A stretch of 64,000 bases of DNA from Subtercola endophyticus (GCF_021044565.1 NZ_CP087997.1:4216001-4280000); one strand, 5' to 3'. Numbered from the stretch's first letter, positions 16,657 through 25,316 are shown. Program-made: numbers and translations. Notes: a model not told the origin generated them from the sequence alone.

Positions 16657-17697
16657 ATGCCCGAATCCGCAGCGCGCACTCTGCCGCTTCTCGAAGCTGC
16701 AGACCCGATGGATGCTCCGGCGCTGCGCTGGGGCATCATGGGCCTCGGCAGCATCTCTGAGCGCTTCACCACCTCGCTGCGCACGCACACGCGGCAGCAG
16801 CTCCAGGCGGCCGGATCGCGCACCCTCGCCAAGAGCACGGACTTCGCCGCGCGTCATCGCATCGCCCGGGCCCACGGTTCGTACGAGGAGCTGGTGGCCG
16901 ACCCCGAGGTCGATATCGTCTATGTCGGCACTCCGACGAGCATGCACTACGACTGCGCGATGCTCGCGCTCGAGGCAGGCAAGCACGTGCTCGTCGAGAA
17001 GTCGTTCGCCGCGAACGTGCAGCAGGCCCGGGCGATGGTCGAGGCATCCGAGGCCCGTGGGCTGTTCATCATGGAGGCGATGTGGCCGCGATTCTTGCCG
17101 TTCATGCGCATCGCGCGTGCGGCGGTCGATTCGGGGCTGATCGGGCGGCCGCTCACCCTGACGGCCGATTTGGCCGACTACAACGAATACGATGCCGACA
17201 ACTACATGTTCTCGCCAGAGTTGGGCGGCGGCGTGACGCTCGACCGCGGAATCTACCTCGCATCGCTGAGCTCGCTGCTCATCGGCCCGACAGAGACGGT
17301 CGCGGTCGACGGTCTGCAAGACCCGACGGGTGTGGATGCTCACCTCAACATCACGCTCGGCAATGGTCAGGGCGCTTACTCCCAGCTGATGGCCAGCATG
17401 TACGTCAACGCACCGTCGAACGCGCGCCTCTCGGGCACGCAGGGGAGTCTGTCGTTCGAGCCGCCGTGGTTTCTCTCGCCGCGCGTGACGATGCTCGATT
17501 CGCGGGGCGTGGTGCTCGACGCGGTGGACTCGTACCTGCGGCGAGACGTCGATGCCTTCTGTTACGAAGCGGCGGAGGCCGCGCGGGTGATCACCGCGGG
17601 AGGCATTTCGTCGCCGCTCATGCCGGCGCGGGAGTCGATTTCGATCATCGAGACGCTCGATGCGATTCTGCGACAGGCGCACGCGTCGTGGCAGTAA
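16657..17697 (+). CDS. Gfo/Idh/MocA-family oxidoreductase
   Basis: A 346-residue NAD(P)-dependent sugar or polyol dehydrogenase. The Rossmann turn is RWGIMGLGSISERF (residues 24-37), followed by HGSYEELVADPEVDIVYVG and the catalytic motif region GKHVLVEKSF (Lys of EKP-type). The second domain has YMFSPELGGGVTLDRGIYLA. A palindrome like those of the iol genes lies upstream, which suggests it belongs to the inositol regulon; an inositol or sugar dehydrogenase role is inference. The end overlaps the converging GntR gene by 53 bases. Confidence 0.85.
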   Translation: MPESAARTLPLLEAADPMDAPALRWGIMGLGSISERFTTSLRTHTRQQLQAAGSRTLAKSTDFAARHRIARAHGSYEELVADPEVDIVYVGTPTSMHYDCAMLALEAGKHVLVEKSFAANVQQARAMVEASEARGLFIMEAMWPRFLPFMRIARAAVDSGLIGRPLTLTADLADYNEYDADNYMFSPELGGGVTLDRGIYLASLSSLLIGPTETVAVDGLQDPTGVDAHLNITLGNGQGAYSQLMASMYVNAPSNARLSGTQGSLSFEPPWFLSPRVTMLDSRGVVLDAVDSYLRRDVDAFCYEAAEAARVITAGGISSPLMPARESISIIETLDAILRQAHASWQ

Positions 17698-18526
17698 CAA
17701 CCGGTTGTGCACCCTGTACCGGTTGTGCACCCAGTACCGGTTGTGCACCCAGTACCGGTTGTGCACCGAGGGCGGTCAGCTCTGCCATGTCGATGTTGCC
17801 GAGCGTCAACGAGCGACCGTAGGTGAAGCGCACGCGGCTGGCGAGCCACGATGTTCTCGACAGTTCCACCAGCTCGCCGGTCTCACGCAGACGACTTGCG
17901 GTTGTCACCTCGAGCAGCGGCACGTCTCGGTAGGCGCCCAGCCAGCCGGCCTGCTCGATGGTCGCGAACGAAATGCGCACCGAACTGCTGGCGCCGACCA
18001 GCGCCGTCGAAAGCGCGGTCGAGACGGCAGACGGCAGGTCGGGCATCCACGAATCGGTGATGCCGATGGCGATCTCGTCGACCTGCTGAATGTGTCGCCC
18101 GAAACGCACGTCGTCGGGTGAGTCGTATTCGACGTCGCGGCGAAGGGCCTCGGGAATGCTCACGTGCTCGGCGGTTTCGATGAGCCGCGAACGAGCGGTG
18201 TGCCCCGTGGCGAGCACCTGCTCGCGCCACGGCCGCAGCAGATCGACGTCGCAGCGCAGCAGATCGGTGATCTCGGTGACGAAGGTGCCAGAACCCCGAC
18301 GCGAACGCAGAAGCCCCTCGGCGGAGAGGGCCTCGATGGCCCGGCGAACGGTCATGCGACTGACCCCGTAATACTGAACGAGTTCGGCCTCGGACGAGAT
18401 GCGCGAGCCGGGAGCGAATTCGCGCGACTCGACGCGGCGGCGAAGATCGCGCTGTACCTGACCCCAGGCGGTGAGGGGGGAGTCGGGTTCGACGACGAAG
18501 CGAGTCACCCGTCTATTGTGGCTCAT
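17645..18526 (-). CDS. GntR-family regulator with UTRA domain and repeat-made tail
   Basis: A 293-residue GntR/HutC-type regulator. The N-terminal winged helix has REFAPGSRISSEAELVQYYG, VSRMTVRRAIEALSAEGLL and RRGSGTFV; the UTRA effector domain follows to about residue 240. The tail consists of LGAQPV units made by an 18-bp DNA repeat, then a short extension reading across the end of the converging Gfo/Idh gene. The natural stop was probably lost when the repeat expanded. Its ligand is likely a sugar phosphate or polyol by family. The start is ATG 18524-18526; a GTG six codons downstream is possible. Confidence 0.85.
   Translation of the reverse strand: MSHNRRVTRFVVEPDSPLTAWGQVQRDLRRRVESREFAPGSRISSEAELVQYYGVSRMTVRRAIEALSAEGLLRSRRGSGTFVTEITDLLRCDVDLLRPWREQVLATGHTARSRLIETAEHVSIPEALRRDVEYDSPDDVRFGRHIQQVDEIAIGITDSWMPDLPSAVSTALSTALVGASSSVRISFATIEQAGWLGAYRDVPLLEVTTASRLRETGELVELSRTSWLASRVRFTYGRSLTLGNIDMAELTALGAQPVLGAQPVLGAQPVQGAQPVVTATTRAPVAESHRASR
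17701..17767. repeat. 18-bp tandem repeat in the GntR gene tail
   Basis: Three full copies and one partial copy of CCGGTTGTGCACCCAGTA (starts 17701, 17719, 17737, 17755; the first has one change). On the minus strand it encodes the repeated TGAQPVL-type peptide at the C-terminus of the regulator. Confidence 0.9.
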
Positions 18527-18706
18527 CTCTTCTCACTCATGTCTCGTGGCCCGTCTCTTCTGGCTCATCTGGGTCGGCATTCAGCCGAGCTTGTCTACAA
18601 TCCCGTGCAACCTGCTGTAAATGTTCGTTTGTCTTTACGTATGGGTCGGTTGTGGTGCTACCTTGGCGATCGTGTCAGAGCAGTCACAGAACTCAGGAGT
18701 ACGGCC

Positions 18707-19981
18707 GTGAACGAGCCAGCAGCGCCGAAACCGGCCCCTCGAATCGCCATCGTGGGCGCCGGCCCTGCGGGGTGTTACACCGCGCAGTTCTTGCGCAAGC
18801 GGTGGTCGCTCGCCGACATCGTGATCTACGACCGACACGATGCGCCGTACGGCCTCATTCGCTACGGGGTGGCCCCCGACCATCTCGGCACCAAGGCCAT
18901 CGCGAAGCAGTTCGATCGGCTGTTCGCCCGTGACGGGGTGACTTTCGTCGGCGCAACCGATATCGGCACCGACCTCACTCTCGACCAGTTGCAGGCCGAC
19001 TTCGATGTCGTCGTGCTCGCCACCGGGCTCTGGGCCGACCGGATGATCGATACCTTTCACTCCGCGGCCACCACTGCCGTCGGCGCCGCGCCGGTCGCAG
19101 CCGCACCGCTCGCGGGAGTGTACGGCGCGGGCCGGTTGACTCGGCTGATCAACGGGCATCCGGCCGAGAGCGTGCAGGGGCTGCACATCGGCCGCAGAAC
19201 GGTCATCGTCGGCAATGGCAATGTGGCTGTCGACCTGGTGCGGCTGATGCTGACACCCGCCGAGGTGCTCGTCTCGCACGGTGTGCCGAACGAAGTCGCC
19301 GCCGCACTGACGGCCGGCCCGCTCGAGCACATGGATGTGGTCGGCCGATCACCCGTGTACGCCGCGAAGTTCGACCTCGCGATGATCCGTGAGCTCGGCA
19401 AGCTCGACGACGTGCGGTTCACGAGCGATTCCCCCGGTGATGACGTCGACGAGAACGACGAGACCGCTGCTCAGGCCGCGGGTACGGATGCTCCGGCAGA
19501 CGGCACCGCGAAGGCCGACGCGATTCGTGAACTCGTCGAAGGCTCGTCACCCACGGCAACCCGCACCGTCGCCTTTCACTTCGGGTGGACCCCCGACCGC
19601 GTCTTTGCCTCCGATGCGGGCGAGGTGGGCGACGCGGGCGAGGCGGGCGAGGCGCGCGTCTCACGCGTCACCTTCACGGCGACACCGGGAGCCGGCCAGC
19701 GCGACGCGACACTCGAGCTCAGCACAGACTCCGTCTGCACCGCCGTCGGCTTCACCGAAACCGAAGGCGCTTTGCTGCGCCGTGACGCCATCGCGTCGCC
19801 GACCGCCGACCTCGAGCGCGGTCTGCTCGCCGACGGTCTCTACTGCGTCGGCTGGTTCCGTCGCGGGCCGGTCGGAACCATTCCCGCTAACCGCGCCGAC
19901 GCCCGCACGGTGGCCGACGCGATCATTCACGACGTCGAGGCAGCAGCGGCCGTACTCGAAGCGGCCGTCACGAGCACGTGA
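18707..19981 (+). CDS. fprA: ferredoxin/flavodoxin-NADP reductase of the adrenodoxin reductase (FprA) type
   Basis: A 424-residue FAD/NADPH flavoprotein. The FAD site is RIAIVGAGPAGCYTAQFLRK, followed by HDAPYGLIRYGVAPDH and VVLATGLWADR. The NADPH site is RRTVIVGNGNVAVDLVRLML, and the C-terminus has the family ending YCVGWFRRGPVGTIPANRADA. It passes electrons from NADPH to a small redox carrier. The flavodoxin and P450 genes follow at once, so this is the reductase of a three-component P450 system. Two acidic Ala-rich inserts (about residues 245-265 and 303-320) are unusual. GTG 18707 has AGGAG seven bases upstream. Confidence 0.88.
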   Translation: MNEPAAPKPAPRIAIVGAGPAGCYTAQFLRKRWSLADIVIYDRHDAPYGLIRYGVAPDHLGTKAIAKQFDRLFARDGVTFVGATDIGTDLTLDQLQADFDVVVLATGLWADRMIDTFHSAATTAVGAAPVAAAPLAGVYGAGRLTRLINGHPAESVQGLHIGRRTVIVGNGNVAVDLVRLMLTPAEVLVSHGVPNEVAAALTAGPLEHMDVVGRSPVYAAKFDLAMIRELGKLDDVRFTSDSPGDDVDENDETAAQAAGTDAPADGTAKADAIRELVEGSSPTATRTVAFHFGWTPDRVFASDAGEVGDAGEAGEARVSRVTFTATPGAGQRDATLELSTDSVCTAVGFTETEGALLRRDAIASPTADLERGLLADGLYCVGWFRRGPVGTIPANRADARTVADAIIHDVEAAAAVLEAAVTST

Positions 19982-20042
19982 TCACGCACCCACTGATAGA
20001 TCACGCACTACTGGTAGATCAGCACCTCTTGTATCCAGCACC

Positions 20043-20054
20043 CCTTATATAAGG
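20043..20054. promoter_or_regulatory. palindrome overlapping the flavodoxin ribosome binding site
   Basis: CCTTATATAAGG, a perfect 12-bp palindrome, whose right end is part of the Shine-Dalgarno AAGGAG (20051-20056) of the flavodoxin gene. It might be an operator or a weak hairpin that masks the site. Confidence 0.4.
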
Positions 20055-20061
20055 AGAACCG

Positions 20062-20523
20062 ATGAAATTCGTTATTCTGTACGGCACCGAATCGGGCAAT
20101 GCCGAGACCGTCGCCGACGACCTGGTCGACGAGCTCTCGGCCGACAATGAGGTCGAGTCGATCGACATGACCGACGCCGAGCTCGATACACTCACGCCCG
20201 ACGCGTTTTTTCTCGTCGTCTGCTCGACCCACGGCGACGGCGGCCTGCCGGCCAGTGCTGTACCTTTCGCCGAGTTGCTCGACGCCGAGCGACCCGATCT
20301 CACGGGCATCCGTTATGCGATGTTCGGCCTCGGTGACAGCTCGTACGAGACTTACAGCCGAGGCAGCGAGCGCATCGACGAGCGTCTTGCCGCGTTGGGG
20401 GCGATTCGCGTCGGCGAGTACGGGCGGCACGACGCGAGTGACGGATCGCTTCCGAACGATACCGCGCTGGAGTGGGCCCGAGACCTCGTGTCGACCCTCG
20501 ACGATGTAGCGGCGGTGGCCTGA
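20062..20523 (+). CDS. flavodoxin (P450 redox partner, cindoxin-like)
   Basis: A 153-residue FMN-binding flavodoxin of the short MioC/cindoxin/P450-reductase-domain type. The phosphate loop is YGTESGNAET (residues 7-16); the FMN side loops are STHGDGGLP and FGLGDSSYETY. It starts at ATG 20062 with AAGGAG eight bases upstream, and its stop overlaps the P450 start by one base (TGATG). As in the cineole P450cin system known from Citrobacter, a flavodoxin instead of a ferredoxin would carry electrons to the P450. This is inferred from gene order. Confidence 0.9.
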   Translation: MKFVILYGTESGNAETVADDLVDELSADNEVESIDMTDAELDTLTPDAFFLVVCSTHGDGGLPASAVPFAELLDAERPDLTGIRYAMFGLGDSSYETYSRGSERIDERLAALGAIRVGEYGRHDASDGSLPNDTALEWARDLVSTLDDVAAVA

Positions 20524-21767
20524 TGAGCATCACCACCGCGGTTCACGCGCCCGACATCGTCATTCCCGCTAACCTCACGGTGCACTACGACCCCCTGTCG
20601 TACGCCGATTACGACTACCCGTACGACCTGTTCAAGCGACTGCGCGACAAGGCGCCGGTGTACTACAACGCCGACCGCGACCTCTACATCGTGTCGCGTT
20701 ACGCCGACGTGCGGGCGAGCCTTGGCGACCACGTTCGCCTCTCGAACCGACTCGGCAACGACATCGACGGCACGCACGATTCGTACGGCAACGGCATGCT
20801 CGTGGCCCTGGACCCGCCGCGTCACACCGCTTTGCGCGCCGCCATTCGCCGCACCTTCTCGGCCCGCGAGATTCTCACCAAAGAAGACAGCACGCGTGAG
20901 TTCAGCCGAGAACTGATCGGGTCGATTCGCCGGGCGGGCGGGGGAGACTTCGCCACCGACGTCGCCATTCCGATGGGCATCGGCATGGGAATCGCGCTAC
21001 TCGGCGCCCCGCAGAGCGACAACGAGGCGTTCAGCGAGCACCTGTTGCGCGCGATGGTTCGAATCGTCGGTCACCTCGGGGTTCCCGAAGATGCCGCGGA
21101 GGCCAACCATGAGACCGAGCAGATTCTCGAAGAGCGGTTCGCCGAACGGCGCGCTGCGATCGATGCGGGCGCCGACGGCACCAGCACCGACGCCTTCACC
21201 CAGATTCTGATCGCCGTGCACGCCGGCAAGGTCTTTGCCGAAGAGCAGGGCGGCCTGGCTCACCTCGTGCTGTCGGCCGCGAGCGACGCCCCCGCCTCGT
21301 TGTTGACCAACTGCATTGCCATTCTCGACAAGTTTCCGGCGCTGCAGAGCTTTCTGCGCGACAACCCCTCGATGATTCCGCAGTTCGTCGAAGAGTCGCT
21401 GCGTTACGACACACCCGGGCAGAACCTCTCGCGGCAGACGACCGAAGAGATCGAGATCGCCGGCACGGTCATCCCCGACAATTCGCGAGTGATGTTCTTG
21501 CAGGGTTCGGCGAACCGGGATGAACGCATCTACGACGACCCCGACAGCTTCGACTTGACGCGCGAGTTCACGCCTGCGAATCGCATCATGTCGTTCGGCG
21601 ACGGAATCCACGCCTGCATGGGTGCGCCCTTCGCTCGGCTCGCGGCACGGGTCGTCATCGAAGAGCTGGTGCAGGCCGGTGAGTTCCGCATCGTCGGGTC
21701 GCCCGAACGCTGGACGAAGCAGCTCGTGCGTGGTTTCTCGAAGTTGCCGATTCGGTTCGTGTCGTGA
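20523..21767 (+). CDS. cytochrome P450 with altered I-helix
   Basis: A 414-residue soluble bacterial P450. The heme loop is FGDGIHACMG (about residues 358-367; the Cys is the thiolate ligand), the K-helix is EESLRY (ExxR, about 290-293), and the substrate side has VALDPPRHTALRAAIRRTFS. The I-helix reads LVLSAASDAPASLL: the acidic residue is kept but the usual oxygen-activating Thr is Ala. P450cin, which also uses a flavodoxin, is known to have Asn there. The substrate is unknown; a small oxygenated ether, terpene or aromatic ether is a guess. The start overlaps the flavodoxin stop and the end overlaps the next start. Confidence 0.92.
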   Translation: MSITTAVHAPDIVIPANLTVHYDPLSYADYDYPYDLFKRLRDKAPVYYNADRDLYIVSRYADVRASLGDHVRLSNRLGNDIDGTHDSYGNGMLVALDPPRHTALRAAIRRTFSAREILTKEDSTREFSRELIGSIRRAGGGDFATDVAIPMGIGMGIALLGAPQSDNEAFSEHLLRAMVRIVGHLGVPEDAAEANHETEQILEERFAERRAAIDAGADGTSTDAFTQILIAVHAGKVFAEEQGGLAHLVLSAASDAPASLLTNCIAILDKFPALQSFLRDNPSMIPQFVEESLRYDTPGQNLSRQTTEEIEIAGTVIPDNSRVMFLQGSANRDERIYDDPDSFDLTREFTPANRIMSFGDGIHACMGAPFARLAARVVIEELVQAGEFRIVGSPERWTKQLVRGFSKLPIRFVS

Positions 21768-22249
21768 CCAGTGCGCCGTCGGGTTCGGCGCTGCCTGCGA
21801 CCGTCGCTGCGCCGAAGGGCGGCCGACGCCTCGAGTGGGCCGTCAAGCCGAGCTTCGTGGCCTACGTCGAGGCGCTGCCCGACGGCCTGGTCGAGGTCGG
21901 CGGCGGGGTGACGCGCACCAGCGACGGACGGTTCGTCTTCGGTGCCGACGCCGGGTCGGGCGAATTCGGCTTCGTCGGCAGTGTGCACTTTTTCGGTCAC
22001 CACGGCGTGCTCGACGTGACTCTCGCCGATCCGCGCATCGAAGTGGTCGGCGACGAATTCGTCGTCACGGTCGACGTGCAGGGCGAACGGGTGCGCGTGG
22101 CCACGGTCGAACAACTGCTCGAAGACGGCAATGATGTGCTCTCGGCATCCGGAGTCGAAGCCACCGACGACGGCGCCTCCCTGCTGGGCGGGGTCTACCA
22201 GGCCGGCACGCCGCTCGACAATCTCACCATCTACAGCGCGGCCGCCTAG
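21764..22249 (+). CDS. HtaA-domain protein without signal peptide
   Basis: A 161-residue protein with one HtaA-type domain: LEWAVKPSFVAYVEAL (family pattern W-x-V-K-x-S-F-x-x-Y), then GFVGSVHFFGHHGVLDVTLADPRIEV in two blocks. In Corynebacterium HtaA the corresponding Tyr and His bind heme on the cell surface. Here I see no signal peptide, membrane anchor or second domain, so the protein should be cytosolic. GTG 21764 overlaps the P450 stop (GTGA), which ties it firmly to the P450. Possible roles are heme delivery to the P450, or substrate handling on the same fold; both are inference. Confidence 0.7.
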   Translation: MTSAPSGSALPATVAAPKGGRRLEWAVKPSFVAYVEALPDGLVEVGGGVTRTSDGRFVFGADAGSGEFGFVGSVHFFGHHGVLDVTLADPRIEVVGDEFVVTVDVQGERVRVATVEQLLEDGNDVLSASGVEATDDGASLLGGVYQAGTPLDNLTIYSAAA

Positions 22250-22283
22250 GTCTCGTTTCGCTCGACGAAAGGCACCTCTTCTT

Positions 22284-23258
22284 ATGCATTATAGAAAGTT
22301 CGGTCGTACAGGCTGGGACGTCAGCGAGATCTCGTTCGGCGCCTGGCAGCTCGGTGGCCAGTGGGGCACGGTCGACGACGAGGAGTCGATCAGCGCGCTG
22401 CTGCAGGCCTACGAGCAGGGCATCAACTTCGTCGACACCGCGGAGCTCTACGGCGGCGGTCACAGCGAAGAGGTCATCGGCGAATCGCTGCGCCGGTGGC
22501 AGGGCGACAAGATCTACGTCGCCACCAAGATTCAGCCGAGCCGCTGGCCCGACCCCGACGACGACAACCCCCTCATGCGCGGCCGGTACCCCGAGTGGTA
22601 CCTGCGCGAGGGCGTCGACCTCGCGCTGCAGCGGCTCGGCGTCGAGCGTCTCGACCTGCTGCAACTGCACTGCTGGGTGCCCTCGGGCAGCTCTCAGCTC
22701 GACTGGCTCGAGACGCTGAACGCGCTCAAGATCGAGGGCAAGATCGACAAGGTCGGCGTCTCGATTCGCGACTACCGGCCCGACGAGGGGGTGGATGTCG
22801 CGAAGCTCGGCCTCATCGATTCGATTCAGGTGATCTTCAATATGTTCGAGCAGCGCCCGGTCGACACGCTCTTTCCCGCCAGCGCGAGCACCGAGACGGC
22901 GATCATCGACCGCGTGGCGTTCGACTCGGGATCGCTGTCAGGGCTGTGGACTCCGGAGACCTACGACTCGTGGGAAGACGGTTCGCAGCAGAAGGAGATG
23001 TTCCGCGGCGAGCGATTCACCGAGACGTATCAGAGGGTCGAGGCGCTCAAGCGACTCGTCTCGCCGTACTACTCCTCGCTGGCTGAGGCGGCCGTCAAGT
23101 ACGTGCTCTCGTCGCCCGAGGTCTCGACGGTCATCGCCGGCATGAGCAGCAGCCGCAACATCGCCCGAAACGTGGGCTACTCCGACGGCGAGCCGTTCCC
23201 CGAAGAGCTGCGCGCTCAGTTGGCCGACCACGCGTGGATTCGGAACTACTACAAATGA
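22284..23258 (+). CDS. aldo/keto reductase
   Basis: A 324-residue NADPH-dependent aldo/keto reductase. The catalytic tetrad can be seen: Asp and Tyr in NFVDTAELYGGGHSE, Lys in YVATKIQPS, His in LLQLHCWVP. The start ATG 22284 (MHYRKFGRTGWDVSEISFG) has a GAAAGG sequence about 12 bases upstream. It follows the HtaA gene after 34 bases and overlaps the creatininase-family start. It could reduce or oxidise the carbonyl product of the P450 step, or act on inositol-derived ketoses; the sequence does not decide. Confidence 0.9.
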   Translation: MHYRKFGRTGWDVSEISFGAWQLGGQWGTVDDEESISALLQAYEQGINFVDTAELYGGGHSEEVIGESLRRWQGDKIYVATKIQPSRWPDPDDDNPLMRGRYPEWYLREGVDLALQRLGVERLDLLQLHCWVPSGSSQLDWLETLNALKIEGKIDKVGVSIRDYRPDEGVDVAKLGLIDSIQVIFNMFEQRPVDTLFPASASTETAIIDRVAFDSGSLSGLWTPETYDSWEDGSQQKEMFRGERFTETYQRVEALKRLVSPYYSSLAEAAVKYVLSSPEVSTVIAGMSSSRNIARNVGYSDGEPFPEELRAQLADHAWIRNYYK

Positions 23259-24007
23259 CCCCCTTGTCAGAGGATGTCGCGGTCGAGAAACCGCCGGAGA
23301 TCCGCGCCGAACGGCTGAGCCTGGCCGAACTCGACGCGGCGATCGCCGCGTCGCCGATCGCCTACCTGCCACTCGGCACGCTCGAGTTCCACGGGCCGCA
23401 TCTGCCGATCGGTCTCGATGCGCTGAACGCTCAGGCCCTGTGCGAGGCGGCCGCGCGGATCACGGGGGGAATCGTGCTGCCCGTCGTCTACCAGGGCACG
23501 GGGGGTGGTCACGGGGCGTATCCCTGGACGATCATGATGCCCGGCCCCGACGCGATCGTTGCCAACCTGAAAACGACCCTGACGCGCCTCGAAGACTTCG
23601 GAGTGCGCCGGGCGGTCGTGTTCACCGGGCACTTCGCCGACGAGCAGCTGGCGATGGTCGATGAGCTCACGTCGACGTGGAACGCCTCCGATTCGGCTCT
23701 CACTGTCGTCGGCAGCGGGGTCAACCGGTGTGCGGATGCACCGCTGCCGCCCGACCATGCCGGAGCCTTCGAGGCCACCCTGCTGTACGCCAGCGCGCCC
23801 GAACTCGTGCACCTCGAACGACTGCCCGATGTGCTCACGCATCCCACTGTCGACCCCGACGACAACCCATTCGGCACGCACCGGCACGACCCCGGGCATC
23901 CGCTCTGGGGCGTTTTCGGCGCAGATCCGCGACCGGCCGACCTCTCGAAGGCCCCCGAATTGCTCGCACATCTGGCCGGCTGGCTCGCCGACCTCGCCCG
24001 AAGATAA
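23255..24007 (+). CDS. creatininase-family amidohydrolase
   Basis: A 250-residue metal hydrolase of the creatininase fold. The metal ligands are recognisable in LGTLEFHGPHLPIGLDAL (Glu, His and Asp) and in FTGHFADEQ, and the active-site loop GGGHGAYPW is kept. Family members open lactams or amides (creatininase, MftE peptidase, 2-amino-6-formylamino pyrimidinone hydrolase). ATG 23255 overlaps the aldo/keto reductase stop (ATGA), so they are co-translated. The substrate is unknown; it may act downstream in the P450-initiated pathway. The operon ends here, just before the iol-type promoter. Confidence 0.8.
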   Translation: MTPLSEDVAVEKPPEIRAERLSLAELDAAIAASPIAYLPLGTLEFHGPHLPIGLDALNAQALCEAAARITGGIVLPVVYQGTGGGHGAYPWTIMMPGPDAIVANLKTTLTRLEDFGVRRAVVFTGHFADEQLAMVDELTSTWNASDSALTVVGSGVNRCADAPLPPDHAGAFEATLLYASAPELVHLERLPDVLTHPTVDPDDNPFGTHRHDPGHPLWGVFGADPRPADLSKAPELLAHLAGWLADLARR

Positions 24008-24025
24008 CAAATCGAACATTCATCG

Positions 24026-24065
24026 TAAGAATGTCTTGACATTCTTATCTAACCGCCTTTACGGT
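24026..24065 (+). promoter_or_regulatory. IolR-type operator and promoter of the sugar ABC operon
   Basis: A perfect inverted repeat, TAAGAATGTC-TT-GACATTCTTA (24026-24047). Its centre TGTCTTGACA matches all ten positions of the IolR consensus KGWCHTRACA as I recall it. It covers the -35 box TTGACA (24036-24041); TACGGT (24060-24065) lies 18 bases downstream as -10. A repressor bound here would block the polymerase directly. Confidence 0.75.
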
Positions 24066-24152
24066 TAGCTCACCCTGGTGTTAGCAACGCAGCTATCCAT
24101 TCGGTTCGCAACGCAGCTACCCCGATGACCTAATGAAAGGAGCCCAGGGAAA

Positions 24153-25205
24153 ATGATTCTCTCGAAGCTCATCACACCCACGGGCACCACCCGCAAACGT
24201 CTCCGCGCCGCACTGCTCATCACCCCGGCACTCGCGGCCGTTGCAGTGCTGTCGGCCTGTTCACCGCAGAACGGTGGCTCGACCTCCTCGACCGGAGACG
24301 CCAGCGCCTCCAACGTGAACCTCGTCGTCATCGGCGGCGCCTCAGACGACGTGTTCTTCTCCACCGTGAAGCGCGGCATCGACGACGCAGCCAAGGTGCC
24401 CGAAGCATCGGGTGCGAAGGTCACCTACCTCGCGCTGAAGAACTACGACAACCTCGGACCGGATGTCGCGCAGCTCATCACCAACGCTCTGGGCATGAAG
24501 CCCAGCGCCATCGCCGTTCCCGACTGGGTTCCGACCGCAGAAGACCCCGCCATTCAGTCGGTCATCGCCGCAGGCATTCCGGTCGTCATCTACAACGCCG
24601 GAACGTGGGACCAGGCCAGCAAGCTCGGTGCCATGACCTACATCGGCACGGACGAGTACCTCGCGGGCAAGGCCGCCGGCGAAGCACTTGGCAAGGCCGG
24701 CTCCAAGAACGCCTCCTGTGTCAACACTGTTCCCGGTTCGACCAACCTCGAAGACCGTTGCTCGGGTGTGAAAGACGGCATCGCTGAAACCGGCGGAACG
24801 TCGAGCGAACTCGCGCTTCCCGCGACGAGCTTCGGCAACGCCACTGCAGTGACGCAGGCCATCAAGTCCAACCTGCAGCAGAACACCTCGATCGACGCCG
24901 TCATCACGGTCGGTGGTTCTGACTCCGAGGCGGCCTTCGCTGCTCTCACGCAGGCCAACTCGACCGCGAAGTTCATCACCTTCGGCAACTCGACCACGGT
25001 GGATGCCCGCATCCAGGCCGGCACTCAGCTCGCCTTCATCGATCAGCAGCCGTACGCGCAGGGTTTCTACAGCGTCTCTGCCATGTGGCAGTACGTCGCC
25101 TACGGTCTTGAACTGCCGACCAAGCCGATTCTCACCGGCCCGGCCGTCATCACGAAAGACAACGTCGCAGCCGTCATCGCCGGTTCAGCGGCAGGCGTTC
25201 GCTAA
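24153..25205 (+). CDS. sugar ABC transporter binding lipoprotein (RbsB/FrcB-like)
   Basis: A 350-residue type I periplasmic-binding-protein homologue. The leader has a hydrophobic stretch and lipobox VLSACS (Cys about residue 35), then a Ser/Thr linker. The mature part opens NLVVIGGASDDVFFSTVKRG and has MTYIGTDEYLAGKAAGEALG, TSIDAVITVGGSDSEAAFAA and AFIDQQPYAQGFY, the sugar-binding protein pattern. It is first in an operon with a permease and a single-domain ATPase (FrcBCA order). The IolR-type operator suggests it imports inositol or a related polyol; the family also covers ribose, xylose and fructose. Confidence 0.9.
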   Translation: MILSKLITPTGTTRKRLRAALLITPALAAVAVLSACSPQNGGSTSSTGDASASNVNLVVIGGASDDVFFSTVKRGIDDAAKVPEASGAKVTYLALKNYDNLGPDVAQLITNALGMKPSAIAVPDWVPTAEDPAIQSVIAAGIPVVIYNAGTWDQASKLGAMTYIGTDEYLAGKAAGEALGKAGSKNASCVNTVPGSTNLEDRCSGVKDGIAETGGTSSELALPATSFGNATAVTQAIKSNLQQNTSIDAVITVGGSDSEAAFAALTQANSTAKFITFGNSTTVDARIQAGTQLAFIDQQPYAQGFYSVSAMWQYVAYGLELPTKPILTGPAVITKDNVAAVIAGSAAGVR

Positions 25206-25316
25206 CCACTCGCTCCACACGGGTGCCGGGCCCTTTCACGAGGGTCCGGCACCATCACCCCCCTCACCACTGCTCAATCGGTCGCCCATCGACTTCTCAC
25301 GTTAGGAACTAGACAC

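Noticed and set aside
17701..17767. iteron-like origin or operator array
   Set aside because: The repeats lie within a coding frame and encode a regular peptide; there is no replication gene nearby.
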